Below the pieces are notes generated by a model. The model did not search any database. It was not told where the DNA came from and saw only the letters and a list, made by a program, of their open reading frames with translations. Made by a program: the position numbers and the translations under genes. A stretch of DNA of 39,128 nt from an uncultured Cytophagaceae bacterium (GTDB lineage Bacteria > Bacteroidota > Bacteroidia > Cytophagales > Spirosomataceae): NCBI GenBank assembly GCA_938008575.1, contig CALLKB010000128.1, positions 1-39,128 on the forward strand. The letters are read 5' to 3'. Below are positions 18,286 to 26,959 of this stretch, one piece after another (the stretch's first letter is position 1; each line of letters starts with the position of its first letter).

Positions 18286-19446
18286 GAGGTAGCCGGCCAA
18301 TAATGCGGCTGAAAACAAGGCAATAGCTGGGAATTTCCCCGATTGCGCTAATAGAAAAGAACCCAATACAACGGCGATGGCAACCCCATCGCCGTTGACG
18401 ATTAAAGGCGACATAAAGGTATAAACAGCAACGATCGTCAACCCAACCGACGAGGCCTGAATACCCGCCAAAGAAGCCCGAATAAAGCGATACTGCTTCA
18501 GTTGGCCCCAAATCCGATACACAAAAAAGATCAAGAACGTTCCGGGTAAAAACACACCCAGTGCACCAATCGCACTACCCGTCAACTCGCCTAAAAATCC
18601 ATAATCACGCATCAACAATACGCCTAAATAAGAGGTCAAGGCGAATACTGGTCCTGGAAGGGATTGTGAAAGTGCCATCCCAGTCAAAAAATCATCCGAG
18701 CGAATCAAGCCTTTAAATTCAACAAACTCGGTATAGAGCACTGGAGCCAAAACTTGTCCTCCCCCAAAAACGATACTTCCATTCCGGTAGAAATTTTCGA
18801 ACATGCGAATTGGATAATAATCCGTCACATGCCCCAAAATGGCTAATCCAAATAAGAATCCCCAATACAAATTGAAATTAGCCCAGGGAATAATCATCTT
18901 GTGTTTATTCTGTCGGGGAAATTCCTTAAAATTCAGCGAAGAGATTCCTCCGCCCAAGACTAGAACAAGCGGAAAGATATAAGGACTTTGAAATGCAATC
19001 CCCAGAGCTAAGGTTAATAAGAATATAAAGACGTACATCGGGCTTCGAATCACCTTCTGAGCCATCATCCAGCCCGCTTGCAAGATCAGACCAATTCCAA
19101 CAGGCAAAACAAATTGGAGCACTGCTCGATTAGTCAAATAGGTCATCCCGTATGCCGCTGCCGTCATAATGAAAACGGCAGGCGTAATCCACACAATGAG
19201 GGTTAAATAAGCTAAACTTGCCCCACCCCGCTTTAATCCGATGGCCGTAATCATTTGCGTGGATGTGGGTCCGGGTAATACGGAACAGAGTGCCTGAATT
19301 TCAAACAACTCTTCTTCCGACAAATAAGCTTTTTGATGAACTAAACGTTTCAAAAAAAGGGCCCAGTGTACCTGTGGCCCTCCAAATGATGTTGCAGCCA
19401 AGATCAATACATCCCATAAAAAATTCAGATGCTTTGGCTGTTTCAA
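18277..19446 (-). CDS. chrA: ChrA-family chromate transporter
   Basis: 389-residue inner-membrane protein with about ten hydrophobic segments in two homologous halves. Each half has the family marks: [12 protein letters not shown] with [13 protein letters not shown] in the first, and [12 protein letters not shown] with [12 protein letters not shown] in the second. Bidomain CHR proteins export chromate by proton or sulfate exchange in the few cases studied; many homologues have no tested substrate. It is the last gene of a closely spaced group clpS-recR-sod-oxygenase-chrA, one base after the oxygenase stop. Confidence 0.9.
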   Translation of the reverse strand: MKQPKHLNFLWDVLILAATSFGGPQVHWALFLKRLVHQKAYLSEEELFEIQALCSVLPGPTSTQMITAIGLKRGGASLAYLTLIVWITPAVFIMTAAAYGMTYLTNRAVLQFVLPVGIGLILQAGWMMAQKVIRSPMYVFIFLLTLALGIAFQSPYIFPLVLVLGGGISSLNFKEFPRQNKHKMIIPWANFNLYWGFLFGLAILGHVTDYYPIRMFENFYRNGSIVFGGGQVLAPVLYTEFVEFKGLIRSDDFLTGMALSQSLPGPVFALTSYLGVLLMRDYGFLGELTGSAIGALGVFLPGTFLIFFVYRIWGQLKQYRFIRASLAGIQASSVGLTIVAVYTFMSPLIVNGDGVAIAVVLGSFLLAQSGKFPAIALFSAALLAGYLLA

Positions 19447-19447
19447 T

Positions 19448-20416
19448 TTATTTTTTCTTTAATCCTAATTCGATTAATCGCTCATTCAAAAACTCGCCTG
19501 CCGACATATCCGTATATAATTTCGGATATTCTGTCGAAACACAAGAAGGCAAACAACTCAAATCCATTTCAGAGCGTGGATGCATGAAAAAGGGAATGGA
19601 ATAACGCGATGTTCCCATTTTTTCACGTGGTGGATTGACCACGCGGTGAATCGTTGATTTTAGTTTGTGGTTGGTCAAGCGATCCAACATATCACCCACA
19701 TTCACCACAACCTGATCTGGCAAGGCAGTAATCGGAATCCATTTTCCGTCCATACGCAAAACTTCCAATCCCTCAGCTGAGGCACCCATCAACAAGGTAA
19801 TCAAGTTGATATCCCCATGCGCTGCCGCACGAACAGCACCTTCCGGCAAACTATCTGGATCCGCAATTGGGAAATAATGAATGGCACGTAAAATAGAGTT
19901 TCCATTTTTCACGCGGGACTCAAAATAATCCTCAGGTAATTCTAAATAAAGAGCAATTGCGGCTAATAAAGCCTTTCCTGCCGCTTCTAAGGTTTGAAAT
20001 GCTTTAACTGTATTCATCCCAAATTCCGGATATTCGGCAGGAAACACATTTGCTGGATATTCATCCCAAACGGAATCTCCGTCCGACTTATGCGGCTGGC
20101 CCACATGGTAAAATTCCTTCAAATCAGCAACCTTAAAGCCTTTGGCCGTTTCCTTTCCCTTTCCTACATAACCTCGCTGACCTGCAATACCTGGAATTTC
20201 ATAAGTCTGTTTTAAGGCATCTGGCGACTGAAAAAAGGTTTCAACTCCTTGGTATAAAGCTTTTGTAAAGTCATCAGATAAACCATGGCCTTTGATGGCA
20301 ACAAAGCCAATCGTATTAAATGCAGCACCTAAATCTTGAACAAATTTTTGCTTGCGCACAGGTTCTCCCGACTGAAAATCAGCCAAATCCAAGGAAGGGA
20401 TTTCGTCTAGTAACAT
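19448..20416 (-). CDS. 2-oxoglutarate/Fe(II)-dependent oxygenase, isopenicillin N synthase type
   Basis: 322 residues from ATG 20416; a longer frame to 20491 runs into sod and is rejected. N-terminal DIOX_N-type region (IPSLDLADF ... GFVAIKGHGL) and C-terminal jelly-roll with iron ligands His200, Asp202 (AHGDINLITLL) and His257 (TIHRVV), plus 2-oxoglutarate-binding Arg271 and Ser273 (RYSIPFF). All ligands are present, so it should be active. The bacterial family acts on varied small molecules; the substrate is not evident. It is four bases downstream of sod and one base upstream of chrA. Confidence 0.88.
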   Translation of the reverse strand: MLLDEIPSLDLADFQSGEPVRKQKFVQDLGAAFNTIGFVAIKGHGLSDDFTKALYQGVETFFQSPDALKQTYEIPGIAGQRGYVGKGKETAKGFKVADLKEFYHVGQPHKSDGDSVWDEYPANVFPAEYPEFGMNTVKAFQTLEAAGKALLAAIALYLELPEDYFESRVKNGNSILRAIHYFPIADPDSLPEGAVRAAAHGDINLITLLMGASAEGLEVLRMDGKWIPITALPDQVVVNVGDMLDRLTNHKLKSTIHRVVNPPREKMGTSRYSIPFFMHPRSEMDLSCLPSCVSTEYPKLYTDMSAGEFLNERLIELGLKKK

Positions 20417-20420
20417 ATAA

Positions 20421-21092
20421 TTATTTAATAAATTGTTGGGACACAAAATCCCAGTTAACAACATTCCAAAACGCATTGATGTAATCAGCACGTTTATTTT
20501 GATACTTTAAATAGTAAGCATGTTCCCATACATCTAAGGCCAAAATAGGCTTCCCTTTCACCTCCGCAACATCCATCAAGGGATTATCTTGGTTAGGTGT
20601 AGAGGAAATGACCAATTTACCATCCTTCACAAGTAACCAAGCCCAACCCGATCCAAATCGTGAGGTTGCCGCTTTACCAAATTCAGCCTTTAGGTTTTCT
20701 AAGGAACCAAAATCCTTTTGAATTTGCGCCAATAATTCTGCACTTGGTTGTTTTCCTGTTGCAGGAGCTAATAATTGCCAGAAAAAACTATGATTCCAAT
20801 GTCCCCCCCCATTGTTGCGAACGGCTACGGGCTGTGTAGAAACGGTAGCTAAAAGCTCTTCCAATGATTTCGTAGAAGCACCCACAGCTTTGTTTAAATT
20901 ATCTACATAAGCTTTGTGGTGGCGATCGTGGTGAATTTCCATCGTCAACTTATCAATATGCGGCTCCAAGGCATCAAAAGCATAAGGCAATGCTGGCAAG
21001 GTAAATGGAGCATTTTCCATTACCTGACGAGAACGAAAACTTGACAAAAGCGCTCCGGCTCCCATCAATTGTAAAAATGTATTGCGTTTCAT
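20421..21092 (-). CDS. sod: Superoxide dismutase, Mn type, with N-terminal export-like extension
   Basis: 223 residues. The mature enzyme begins at about residue 30 ([17 protein letters not shown]). Metal ligands are His54 (MEIHHDRHH), His101 (WNHSFFW), Asp187 and His191 ([11 protein letters not shown]). The sequence around the second ligand ([13 protein letters not shown]) and NQDNPLM are Mn-type; Fe-type enzymes have Gln in the first. The first 28 residues ([19 protein letters not shown] ...) look like a signal peptide, with KRNTFLQ resembling a degraded Tat motif, so the enzyme is probably periplasmic. It converts superoxide to hydrogen peroxide and oxygen. It sits inside the clpS-chrA group. 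Confidence 0.94.
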   Translation of the reverse strand: MKRNTFLQLMGAGALLSSFRSRQVMENAPFTLPALPYAFDALEPHIDKLTMEIHHDRHHKAYVDNLNKAVGASTKSLEELLATVSTQPVAVRNNGGGHWNHSFFWQLLAPATGKQPSAELLAQIQKDFGSLENLKAEFGKAATSRFGSGWAWLLVKDGKLVISSTPNQDNPLMDVAEVKGKPILALDVWEHAYYLKYQNKRADYINAFWNVVNWDFVSQQFIK

Positions 21093-21106
21093 TTTGAATA
21101 TTTTAG

Positions 21107-21715
21107 TTATTCGTAAATCACCCGACCTACGATACTCCTACCTAAAGTTATCTCATCTGTATACTCTAAATCCCCTCCAATCGGGATACCGCGTGCAATG
21201 GTGGATATTTTAATCGAATATTCCGCCAATTTCTTCGTTAAATAAAAAGCTGTCGTATCCCCTTCCATCGTAGGACTCAAACCTAAAATCACTTCATCAA
21301 ACTCGCCTGAAGCAATCCGTTGGATCAAGGAATCAATGTGGAGGTCACTTGGCGAAACACCTGCCAATGGCGAAATAATGCCCCCGAGCACATGGTATAA
21401 GCCTGTATATTGTCCCGTATTTTCAATAGCCATCACATCACGTAAATCCTCTACCACACACAAAATCTTCTCATCACGCTTTGTACTAGCACAAATTCCA
21501 CACAAATCCCCATCCGAAATCATATGACATTTGGGACAAAACTTCGTTTCTGTCCGCAATTGAACCAAGGCATGTGCTAATTGCAACGATTGCGTTTCTG
21601 GGCGTTTTAATAAATGTAAAGCTAAACGCAAAGCAGATTTCTTCCCGATACCCGGCAATTTGGAAATCTCTTCCACCGCCTGTTCTATAATCCGAGAAGG
21701 GTACGTATGCATCAT
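21107..21715 (-). CDS. recR: Recombination protein RecR
   Basis: 202-residue DNA-repair protein of the RecFOR pathway, which loads RecA on gapped DNA. A helix-hairpin-helix ([17 protein letters not shown]), a four-Cys zinc finger (C60, C63, C72, C75), and a Toprim domain ([13 protein letters not shown] ... [16 protein letters not shown]) are all present, and the C-terminus ([18 protein letters not shown]) fits. Full length. It starts three bases after clpS ends and has no promoter of its own. The first two codons are both ATG; which is used is not decidable. Confidence 0.97.
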   Translation of the reverse strand: MMHTYPSRIIEQAVEEISKLPGIGKKSALRLALHLLKRPETQSLQLAHALVQLRTETKFCPKCHMISDGDLCGICASTKRDEKILCVVEDLRDVMAIENTGQYTGLYHVLGGIISPLAGVSPSDLHIDSLIQRIASGEFDEVILGLSPTMEGDTTAFYLTKKLAEYSIKISTIARGIPIGGDLEYTDEITLGRSIVGRVIYE

Positions 21716-21718
21716 AGG

Positions 21719-22054
21719 TTAAATATCAACAGATTCAATTTCAGCCGAAATACCTCTTCGGCAAATTTCATTGCGCATGCTTAGCAAATCCTCATAAAGT
21801 CCCGATTTCACGCCACATTTACCCCGAAAATGGATCATTAAGGTACATTGCTCAGCTTGTTCAGCGGTATGTTCACACACCTCAATCAAGGTAATAATCA
21901 CATATTCAAATGAATTAACATCATCATTGTAGACAACTAATTGATGACCAAACGAGGTGGCCTCTTCCAATAAGACCTCAACATCCGTTTGTTCTTGCGC
22001 TTGTTCTGCAAAAGAAAAACCGTTCATCAAATCAATATCTTGGGAGAAATCCAT
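21719..22054 (-). CDS. clpS: ClpS adaptor for the Clp protease
   Basis: 111-residue adaptor that hands N-degron substrates to ClpAP. The core fold begins at HQLVVYNDDVNSFEYVI (37-53), with the NDD-x-x-(T/S)-F-E-YV pattern, and continues through CTLMIHFRGKCGVKSG to the end. About 35 acidic residues precede it. It is the first gene of the clpS-recR-sod-oxygenase-chrA group and has a -7 element 29 bases upstream. Confidence 0.92.
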   Translation of the reverse strand: MDFSQDIDLMNGFSFAEQAQEQTDVEVLLEEATSFGHQLVVYNDDVNSFEYVIITLIEVCEHTAEQAEQCTLMIHFRGKCGVKSGLYEDLLSMRNEICRRGISAEIESVDI

Positions 22055-22082
22055 ATTTTTGAAAGAATTAATTCACCTCATA

Positions 22083-22090
22083 CAAATCTA
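22083..22090 (-). promoter_or_regulatory. -7 element upstream of the clpS operon
   Basis: TAGATTTG on the minus strand matches TAnnTTTG exactly; no TTTG is found 17-23 bases further upstream. Transcription would start near 22076, about 22 bases before the clpS ATG. Confidence 0.55.
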
Positions 22091-22111
22091 CTAAAAATCC
22101 GTTAAACCTCT

Positions 22112-23554
22112 ATGTCTGTACAATTAGCCGGTGGAATTCTAGCCATCTATTTTGGACTTCTACTCGTCATCTCATACATCACGTCGCGTGGAGCGGATAC
22201 CAACGACTTTTTCACGGCAAATCGGCAATCCCCTTGGTGGCTCGTAGCCTTCGGGATGATTGGAACTTCTATTTCAGGTCTTACCTATATTTCGGTGCCT
22301 GGCGCGGTGGGAAAAACCTATTTCACCTATTACCAAGTCATATTAGGCCATTCCTTGGGCTATTTAACCATTGCATTGGTATTGATGCCGCTGTATTACC
22401 GACTCAACCTCATTTCCATTTATGGTTATTTGGAGAAACGCTTTGGATTTTGGGCCTATAAAACCGGCTCTGCATTTTTCTTATTATCTCGCACCATTGG
22501 CTCGGCTGCGCGCTTGTATTTAGCGGTAAATGTACTTCAAATCGCCATTTTCGAGCCGATTGGCGTTCCATTTGTCTTAACTGTTTTTATATCCATTGCG
22601 CTTATTTGGTTGTATACACATCGCGGAGGCGTAAAAACGATTATTTGGACGGACACTTTGCAGACTTTGTTTTTGTTGGTGGCCTTGTTCATTACGATCG
22701 TATTGGTAGGCCAACAAATGAACATGGGCATTGGAGAGATGATTCAAACCATCCAAAAAAGCCCGTATTCACACATGTTTGAATGGGATTGGAAAAACCC
22801 ACATTTCTTTGGAAAAGACTTCTTGGCTGGAGTATTTATCGCTATTGTGATGACAGGCTTGGATCAGGATTTAATGCAAAAGAATTTAACCTGTAAATCC
22901 ATTGGTGAGGCGCAGAAAAACATGTTCTGGTTCTACTGGGTACTCTTGTTTATCAATCTCCTATTCTTGGCTTTAGGTGCTTTATTGTACATCTATGCAC
23001 AAGCAAATCAGATTGCGATTCCTACTAAAACTGACGAATTATATCCATTACTGGCCTTAGGAGGCAACTTTGGTACCTTAGCGGCCGTGACCTTTTTATT
23101 GGGCATCATTGCGGCATCCTATGCGAGTTCGGATTCAGCGTTAACGGCACTAACAACGTCATTTTGCATCGATTTCTTACGGATTGAGAAATTTCAAGAG
23201 GCCAAACGCGAAAAGATTAAACACCGCGTTCACATTGGATTTTCAATCTTATTTTTCATCGTGATTGGGCTATTCCATGTGTTTAATAATCAGGAATTGA
23301 TCGGGGCAGTATTCAATTTGGCGGGCTATACCTATGGACCTTTGTTGGGCCTCTTTGCCTTTGGATTATTCACCAAAACAGCCATTAAAGATCGCTATGT
23401 TCCTTTTGTCTGTGTAGCATCCCCCATCATCACATTTGTACTAGAAACACAATCGCAGGCGTTGTTTGGCGGATTTGGCTTTGCCAAACTGATACTCAAT
23501 GGAGCGATTTGCTATTTATTATTGTGGAGTATTCGCGAGAAGGCTAAAATTTAA
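22112..23554 (+). CDS. Sodium/solute symporter (SSS family)
   Basis: 480-residue inner-membrane protein with about 13 hydrophobic segments. Family signatures: SGLTYISVPGAVGKTYFTYY (about 57-76, TM2), SRTIGSAARLYLAV, TLLHR-like loop YTHRGGVKTIIWTDTLQT, and ASYASSDSALTALTTSF in the sodium-site helix. Transports a solute with Na+; sugars, amino acids, carboxylates and nucleosides are all known substrates and the sequence does not tell which. Divergent from clpS with a 57-base gap; the stop overlaps the convergent porin gene by 11 bases. Confidence 0.92.
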   Translation: MSVQLAGGILAIYFGLLLVISYITSRGADTNDFFTANRQSPWWLVAFGMIGTSISGLTYISVPGAVGKTYFTYYQVILGHSLGYLTIALVLMPLYYRLNLISIYGYLEKRFGFWAYKTGSAFFLLSRTIGSAARLYLAVNVLQIAIFEPIGVPFVLTVFISIALIWLYTHRGGVKTIIWTDTLQTLFLLVALFITIVLVGQQMNMGIGEMIQTIQKSPYSHMFEWDWKNPHFFGKDFLAGVFIAIVMTGLDQDLMQKNLTCKSIGEAQKNMFWFYWVLLFINLLFLALGALLYIYAQANQIAIPTKTDELYPLLALGGNFGTLAAVTFLLGIIAASYASSDSALTALTTSFCIDFLRIEKFQEAKREKIKHRVHIGFSILFFIVIGLFHVFNNQELIGAVFNLAGYTYGPLLGLFAFGLFTKTAIKDRYVPFVCVASPIITFVLETQSQALFGGFGFAKLILNGAICYLLLWSIREKAKI

Positions 23555-24908
23555 TCGCATTCCGAATTGCGAAATAAACGACATTCTTGCCGGGACCTGA
23601 ATCTTTCAAATAGGTTCCGGCTTGACAAAATCCCAATTCAGCCTGAAAGAAATAATGTTTCGTAGGAACATAATTAACTTCCAGCGCATAGATGTCGCAA
23701 ATACCTAATTTAGAAGAAACTCCTTGAGTTTCTAATGGTCGCAAAGGCGACATATTCGGTGTGAAAATTCCATCTGCTGTACTCGCACGTGATACTAAAG
23801 ATGCCCTTGCGGTGGCCAACCATTTTGTGCCCGCTTGGTAGCGAAGATAAGGGCTTAAGTTCAAGGTATTCGTGATATTCAAAGCAACCGTTTGACCGAA
23901 GGGTGGTCGGGCGAATAAGGTATTAAATGTGTTTAATTGTCCATCCATCGCCGACTCATCTCCAGGAACATAATTCCCACTAAAGCCGATGAAGCTATGT
24001 TTCAAGGCTTCTACATTAAAATCCCACACAAACATCCAAGCAGAAATTTCGAGCGCGTTAAACTGTCCCCATTGATGGGCTATTTCTACGTCGTAGTTCA
24101 ACGAACGAAGCGGGGAATAGAATCGAATACCGGCCGTATGACGCTGCTCTAAGCCCTTTTTGAATACATATTCCCGCTGGGTACTTTCCAAAAAAAAATA
24201 ATAAGCATCCACGTTTAATTTCCGCTTTTTATCCGTTTTGACTGCATATATCCCGCCAAATTCTTCTGACATGAGCCCATCGTCAAATACACCAGGGTTC
24301 ATTTTGACCGGTTTTACATAAAAAGCATTTAATCGATAACCGGGATATTTCCCTTCCGCCGTTACACCTAAAAAACTTTGACGGGTATTAGGCCCCTCCT
24401 TCGTCGCCACAAAGCGCTCTTGGCCGAACATCATTTCTTGTCGGCCAGCCCGCAACAACCAATGCTTATTTACATTTGCCTCCAAAAACCATTGATGCAC
24501 AGCCAATTGGTTTTCGTCCAACTGCGAAGTGATCGGATTGGGATTCAGCGATCTTGTTGTGTTATTCAATTGAACAAAAAGACGCAAGGCATTTCGATAA
24601 TGTAAATCGCCATGCAGCATAATGCGGTGCATCCATTGATGCGGGCTGGCTTCTGTAAAGGAAGCGGGGAATTGCCCAAAATTGGCATTCGTATAATTCT
24701 GGTATTGTTCTCGCCATTCGCCGCCTACGCTGAGATTTAGTCCTTTTGCCATAGGCATAAACTTCAATCGTTCATCCCAAGATTTGGCGGAGCTATCTGT
24801 TTTTAAATAGGAGAAATCATCTTCAAAGCGAAGTCGGGCAATGTGCTGAGCATCAGCACAAAAAAATGTTAAAATAAAAAAGCTAAATAAAAGAATCCGA
24901 CCGTACAA
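23544..24908 (-). CDS. Alginate-export-family outer-membrane porin
   Basis: 454 residues with a signal peptide (ILLFSFFILTFFCADA, cleavage before QH). The rest is a chain of amphipathic beta strands ending in aromatic residues (AIRNAIKF at the C-terminus), as in outer-membrane barrels. The pattern GGEWREQYQNY ... NKHWLLRAGRQEMMFGQERFV and TRQSFLGVTAEGKY fits the alginate-export porin family (AlgE-like, Pfam Alginate_exp). In Bacteroidota such porins are usually of unknown substrate. It ends against the sodium symporter, but I see no other proof that they work together. Confidence 0.82.
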   Translation of the reverse strand: MYGRILLFSFFILTFFCADAQHIARLRFEDDFSYLKTDSSAKSWDERLKFMPMAKGLNLSVGGEWREQYQNYTNANFGQFPASFTEASPHQWMHRIMLHGDLHYRNALRLFVQLNNTTRSLNPNPITSQLDENQLAVHQWFLEANVNKHWLLRAGRQEMMFGQERFVATKEGPNTRQSFLGVTAEGKYPGYRLNAFYVKPVKMNPGVFDDGLMSEEFGGIYAVKTDKKRKLNVDAYYFFLESTQREYVFKKGLEQRHTAGIRFYSPLRSLNYDVEIAHQWGQFNALEISAWMFVWDFNVEALKHSFIGFSGNYVPGDESAMDGQLNTFNTLFARPPFGQTVALNITNTLNLSPYLRYQAGTKWLATARASLVSRASTADGIFTPNMSPLRPLETQGVSSKLGICDIYALEVNYVPTKHYFFQAELGFCQAGTYLKDSGPGKNVVYFAIRNAIKF

Positions 24909-25175
24909 AATTCAAGAATTGAATGAATCACTAAAGGTACCGACAAAAGCCCTAAAATAAAAAAGAGCTTAAGTGGCTCTATCCTGCTTAATGAATATAA
25001 GTAACTGATAATCAGAATTATCATATAATATTCACCTAGAATAATCAGATATATTTGATTAATGCCAAATCATTAAGCTCATGACCTATTTTGGTCCAAA
25101 TTTCCAAAATGGTACAAGAGCCACACTTATCAGGATAGAAATTCAACATTATTAATCTAAATTGATGAAAACTCT
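24909..25175. other. 267-base divergent intergenic region with inverted repeats
   Basis: No gene is seen. Besides the porin promoter it holds TGATAAT-CAGA-ATTATCA (25006-25023), TTTTGG ... CCAAAA (25089-25109), and an isolated TATATTTG -7 element on the plus strand at 25050-25057 that could serve the sulfation cassette with a leader of about 110 bases. The sequence is very AT-rich. Confidence 0.5.
24932..24962 (-). promoter_or_regulatory. Candidate promoter of the porin gene
   Basis: Minus strand: TTTT, 19-base spacer, TACCTTTA (24939-24932); one mismatch in each element. Transcription would start near 24925, 17 bases before the porin start. A short hairpin AGAGC ... GCTCT (24964-24980) with a T run lies just upstream on the same strand. 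Confidence 0.4.
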
Positions 25176-26435
25176 GTGTTCTACTTGAAAAGATTATTAT
25201 TACTCCTAATTTGGATACTATTTGTATCGAATTTCCTATTTGCGTGGGCAGTCTGGCATATTATGGCCGGTGGCCAACGAATCGAAAAAAGCACGGCTGA
25301 TATAATCATTAAAATAGCCAAAGTTCCGAGCGTTTTTTTCCACGAATTAATTGTGTATACCGGCTTGGGGCCTTCTCAATTGGCAATCCCCAATCAAATA
25401 GATCAATATCGGACCAAAAATATGTCTGGATATTTACTTATTTCAACGCTAAGCTCAGAAAACCAGTTGGCAGAGATTCAACTTTTGGATCTAGAAAAAA
25501 AGAAGGTTGTACAACGCTGGCAACCCAATTTTGATGACCTTGAGTTAAAAAATATCTCCAAGTTCAACCTTCGTATGACTCACCCACTTTTATTAAAAAA
25601 GGATTTGATCACCATTGCGGATGGAATTTTATATCGATTCGACAAAAACTCAATGGTAAAATGGAAAAATGATGGAAATTTTCATCACTCCATTGAATTA
25701 GATGCGGAGAATTCCATTTGGGTTTGCGGTACTATTAATCGAGCCGTGAATGGACATTCTATTCATTCAACTATTTGGGATGATGGAATTTTCAAACTAA
25801 ATCCTGATAATGGCAAAACCATTTTCAAAAAGTCCATTTACGATATACTTATCGAAAACAATTACCAATACATCCTATTCAACACAGGCCCAAATACGCA
25901 GGACCTTATTCATGTCAATGATATTCAACCCGCTTTCAAAACGACTAAATATTGGCAAAAAGGCGATTTGTTGATTAGTATGCGAAACCGTAGTTCCGTG
26001 TTTTTATATCGGCCATCTACCAACAAAATTATTTGGTTCAAAACGGGTCCTTGGAATTTCCAACATGATTGTGATTTCTTGAATGATACGGAAATCGGCG
26101 TTTTTGGTAATGATGTGACAGATTTTAATGGCAAATCCTATTTAATACATGGGCACAACAATCAATATGTTTACAATTTCAAGTCGGGCAAGGTAAGCAC
26201 ACCTTATACCCAAATGTTTAAGTACGGAAAGATCAAAACATTGACAGAAGGCCGCTCTCGCATTTTACCTGATGGGCAGCTATTTGTCGAGGAAACCAAT
26301 TTTGGTCGCATCCTCTTTGGAGATTCCAAGGGGGTCAAAGGAACTTATGTAAATCGTATAAATGATGATTACATAGGGATGTTAGGCTGGAGCCGTTATT
26401 ACACAAAGGAAGAATATAAACTCTCAACTCAATAA
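25176..26435 (+). CDS. Arylsulfotransferase-like membrane-anchored protein
   Basis: 419 residues from GTG 25176; TTG 25185 (giving MKRLLLLLIW) is an alternative. An ATG at 25165 is out of frame and meets a stop. One N-terminal membrane helix (about 4-28) anchors a periplasmic domain that looks like the beta-propeller of the ASST / arylsulfotransferase family: WKNDGNFHHSIELDAENSIWV (163-183), DLIHVNDI (243-250), KGDLLISMRNRSSVFLYRP (262-280), WNFQHDCDFLNDTEIGVFGND (293-313). The conserved His/Arg set His171, His246, Arg270 and His297 is in place. Known ASSTs move sulfate between phenolic donors and acceptors without PAPS. First gene of a five-gene cassette; two bases before the next start. Confidence 0.72.
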   Translation: MFYLKRLLLLLIWILFVSNFLFAWAVWHIMAGGQRIEKSTADIIIKIAKVPSVFFHELIVYTGLGPSQLAIPNQIDQYRTKNMSGYLLISTLSSENQLAEIQLLDLEKKKVVQRWQPNFDDLELKNISKFNLRMTHPLLLKKDLITIADGILYRFDKNSMVKWKNDGNFHHSIELDAENSIWVCGTINRAVNGHSIHSTIWDDGIFKLNPDNGKTIFKKSIYDILIENNYQYILFNTGPNTQDLIHVNDIQPAFKTTKYWQKGDLLISMRNRSSVFLYRPSTNKIIWFKTGPWNFQHDCDFLNDTEIGVFGNDVTDFNGKSYLIHGHNNQYVYNFKSGKVSTPYTQMFKYGKIKTLTEGRSRILPDGQLFVEETNFGRILFGDSKGVKGTYVNRINDDYIGMLGWSRYYTKEEYKLSTQ

Positions 26436-26437
26436 TA

Positions 26438-26596
26438 ATGTCAATTTACTTGTATATAGGTCCGGGAATGGGCGGAGGGCTTTTTGCTGCCGTATTGGGA
26501 ATTATTATTTCGCTGATCATGTCCTTGTTTGCTATCCTTTGGTATCCCTTTAAGAAGCTTTATCGAAAATTCAGAAAAAAAGAAGAGGAGGTATAA
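26438..26596 (+). CDS. 52-residue membrane protein
   Basis: ATG 26438 to TAA 26594-26596, two bases after the arylsulfotransferase-like gene. The sequence opens with YLYIGPGMGGGLFAA, continues as one long hydrophobic helix (about 14-38), and ends in a basic-then-acidic tail (KKLYRKFRKKEEEV), so it is a single-pass inner-membrane protein with cytoplasmic C-terminus. Small proteins with a Y-(I/L)-x-P-G start and a helix are familiar to me from surface-polysaccharide loci, where they have no assigned role. The conserved spacing to its neighbours, coding-like codon use and overlap-free fit argue that it is real. Confidence 0.75.
   Translation: MSIYLYIGPGMGGGLFAAVLGIIISLIMSLFAILWYPFKKLYRKFRKKEEEV
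26586..26591 (+). promoter_or_regulatory. Shine-Dalgarno sequence before the three-helix protein
   Basis: AGGAGG, eight bases before the ATG at 26600. Full-strength Shine-Dalgarno sites are rare in Bacteroidota and none of the other starts I inspected has one. It lies in the Glu codons at the end of the 52-residue gene. Confidence 0.55.
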
Positions 26597-26599
26597 CAC

Positions 26600-26959
26600 A
26601 TGATTTATTGTATCGCTGGCTTGATTGGATTTGTGTCGAGCATAATCTTCTTGCGGCTAGATTTTATGCCCAAATTGAAAACTATTTTGCATTTGAATCA
26701 TGCTATGCTCACCTTAATTCAATCGGACAGTTCAGATGATATCAAACAGCAAGGGATACTCATGCATTCTCGGAATCTCTTCAAGACTTCCATTATCCTA
26801 TTTATTATCACCTTCGTGACTTTGGTGCCATTCGGGTTCTTTGGTTGGATCTTTTGGAATGAAATTCAATTGATGAATATTATGCTGCTTTCGAGCGTTA
26901 TTAATCTTATTGGATTTCTCGTTGGGCTACTCCTTTTTCATCACAAATATGAAAAATAA
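26600..26959 (+). CDS. Three-helix membrane protein of the sulfation cassette
   Basis: 119 residues. Hydrophobic segments at about 2-20, 62-84 and 92-114 predict three membrane helices, with a charged cytoplasmic or periplasmic loop (about 24-60, SDSSDDIKQQGILMHSRN) between the first two. I recognise no family and no catalytic motif. It starts three bases after the 52-residue gene and overlaps the sulfotransferase start by 11 bases, so it is part of the same operon. A role as membrane partner of the sulfation enzymes is inference from position only. Confidence 0.8.
   Translation: MIYCIAGLIGFVSSIIFLRLDFMPKLKTILHLNHAMLTLIQSDSSDDIKQQGILMHSRNLFKTSIILFIITFVTLVPFGFFGWIFWNEIQLMNIMLLSSVINLIGFLVGLLLFHHKYEK

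Noticed and set aside
24957..24980. Hairpin AGAGC ... GCTCT plus T run as a terminator on the minus strand
   Set aside because: No minus-strand gene lies upstream of it and the T run coincides with the possible -33 element of the porin promoter; the stem has only five pairs.
25165..25188. ATG at 25165 as start of the arylsulfotransferase-like gene
   Set aside because: It is out of frame and reaches a stop after seven codons.
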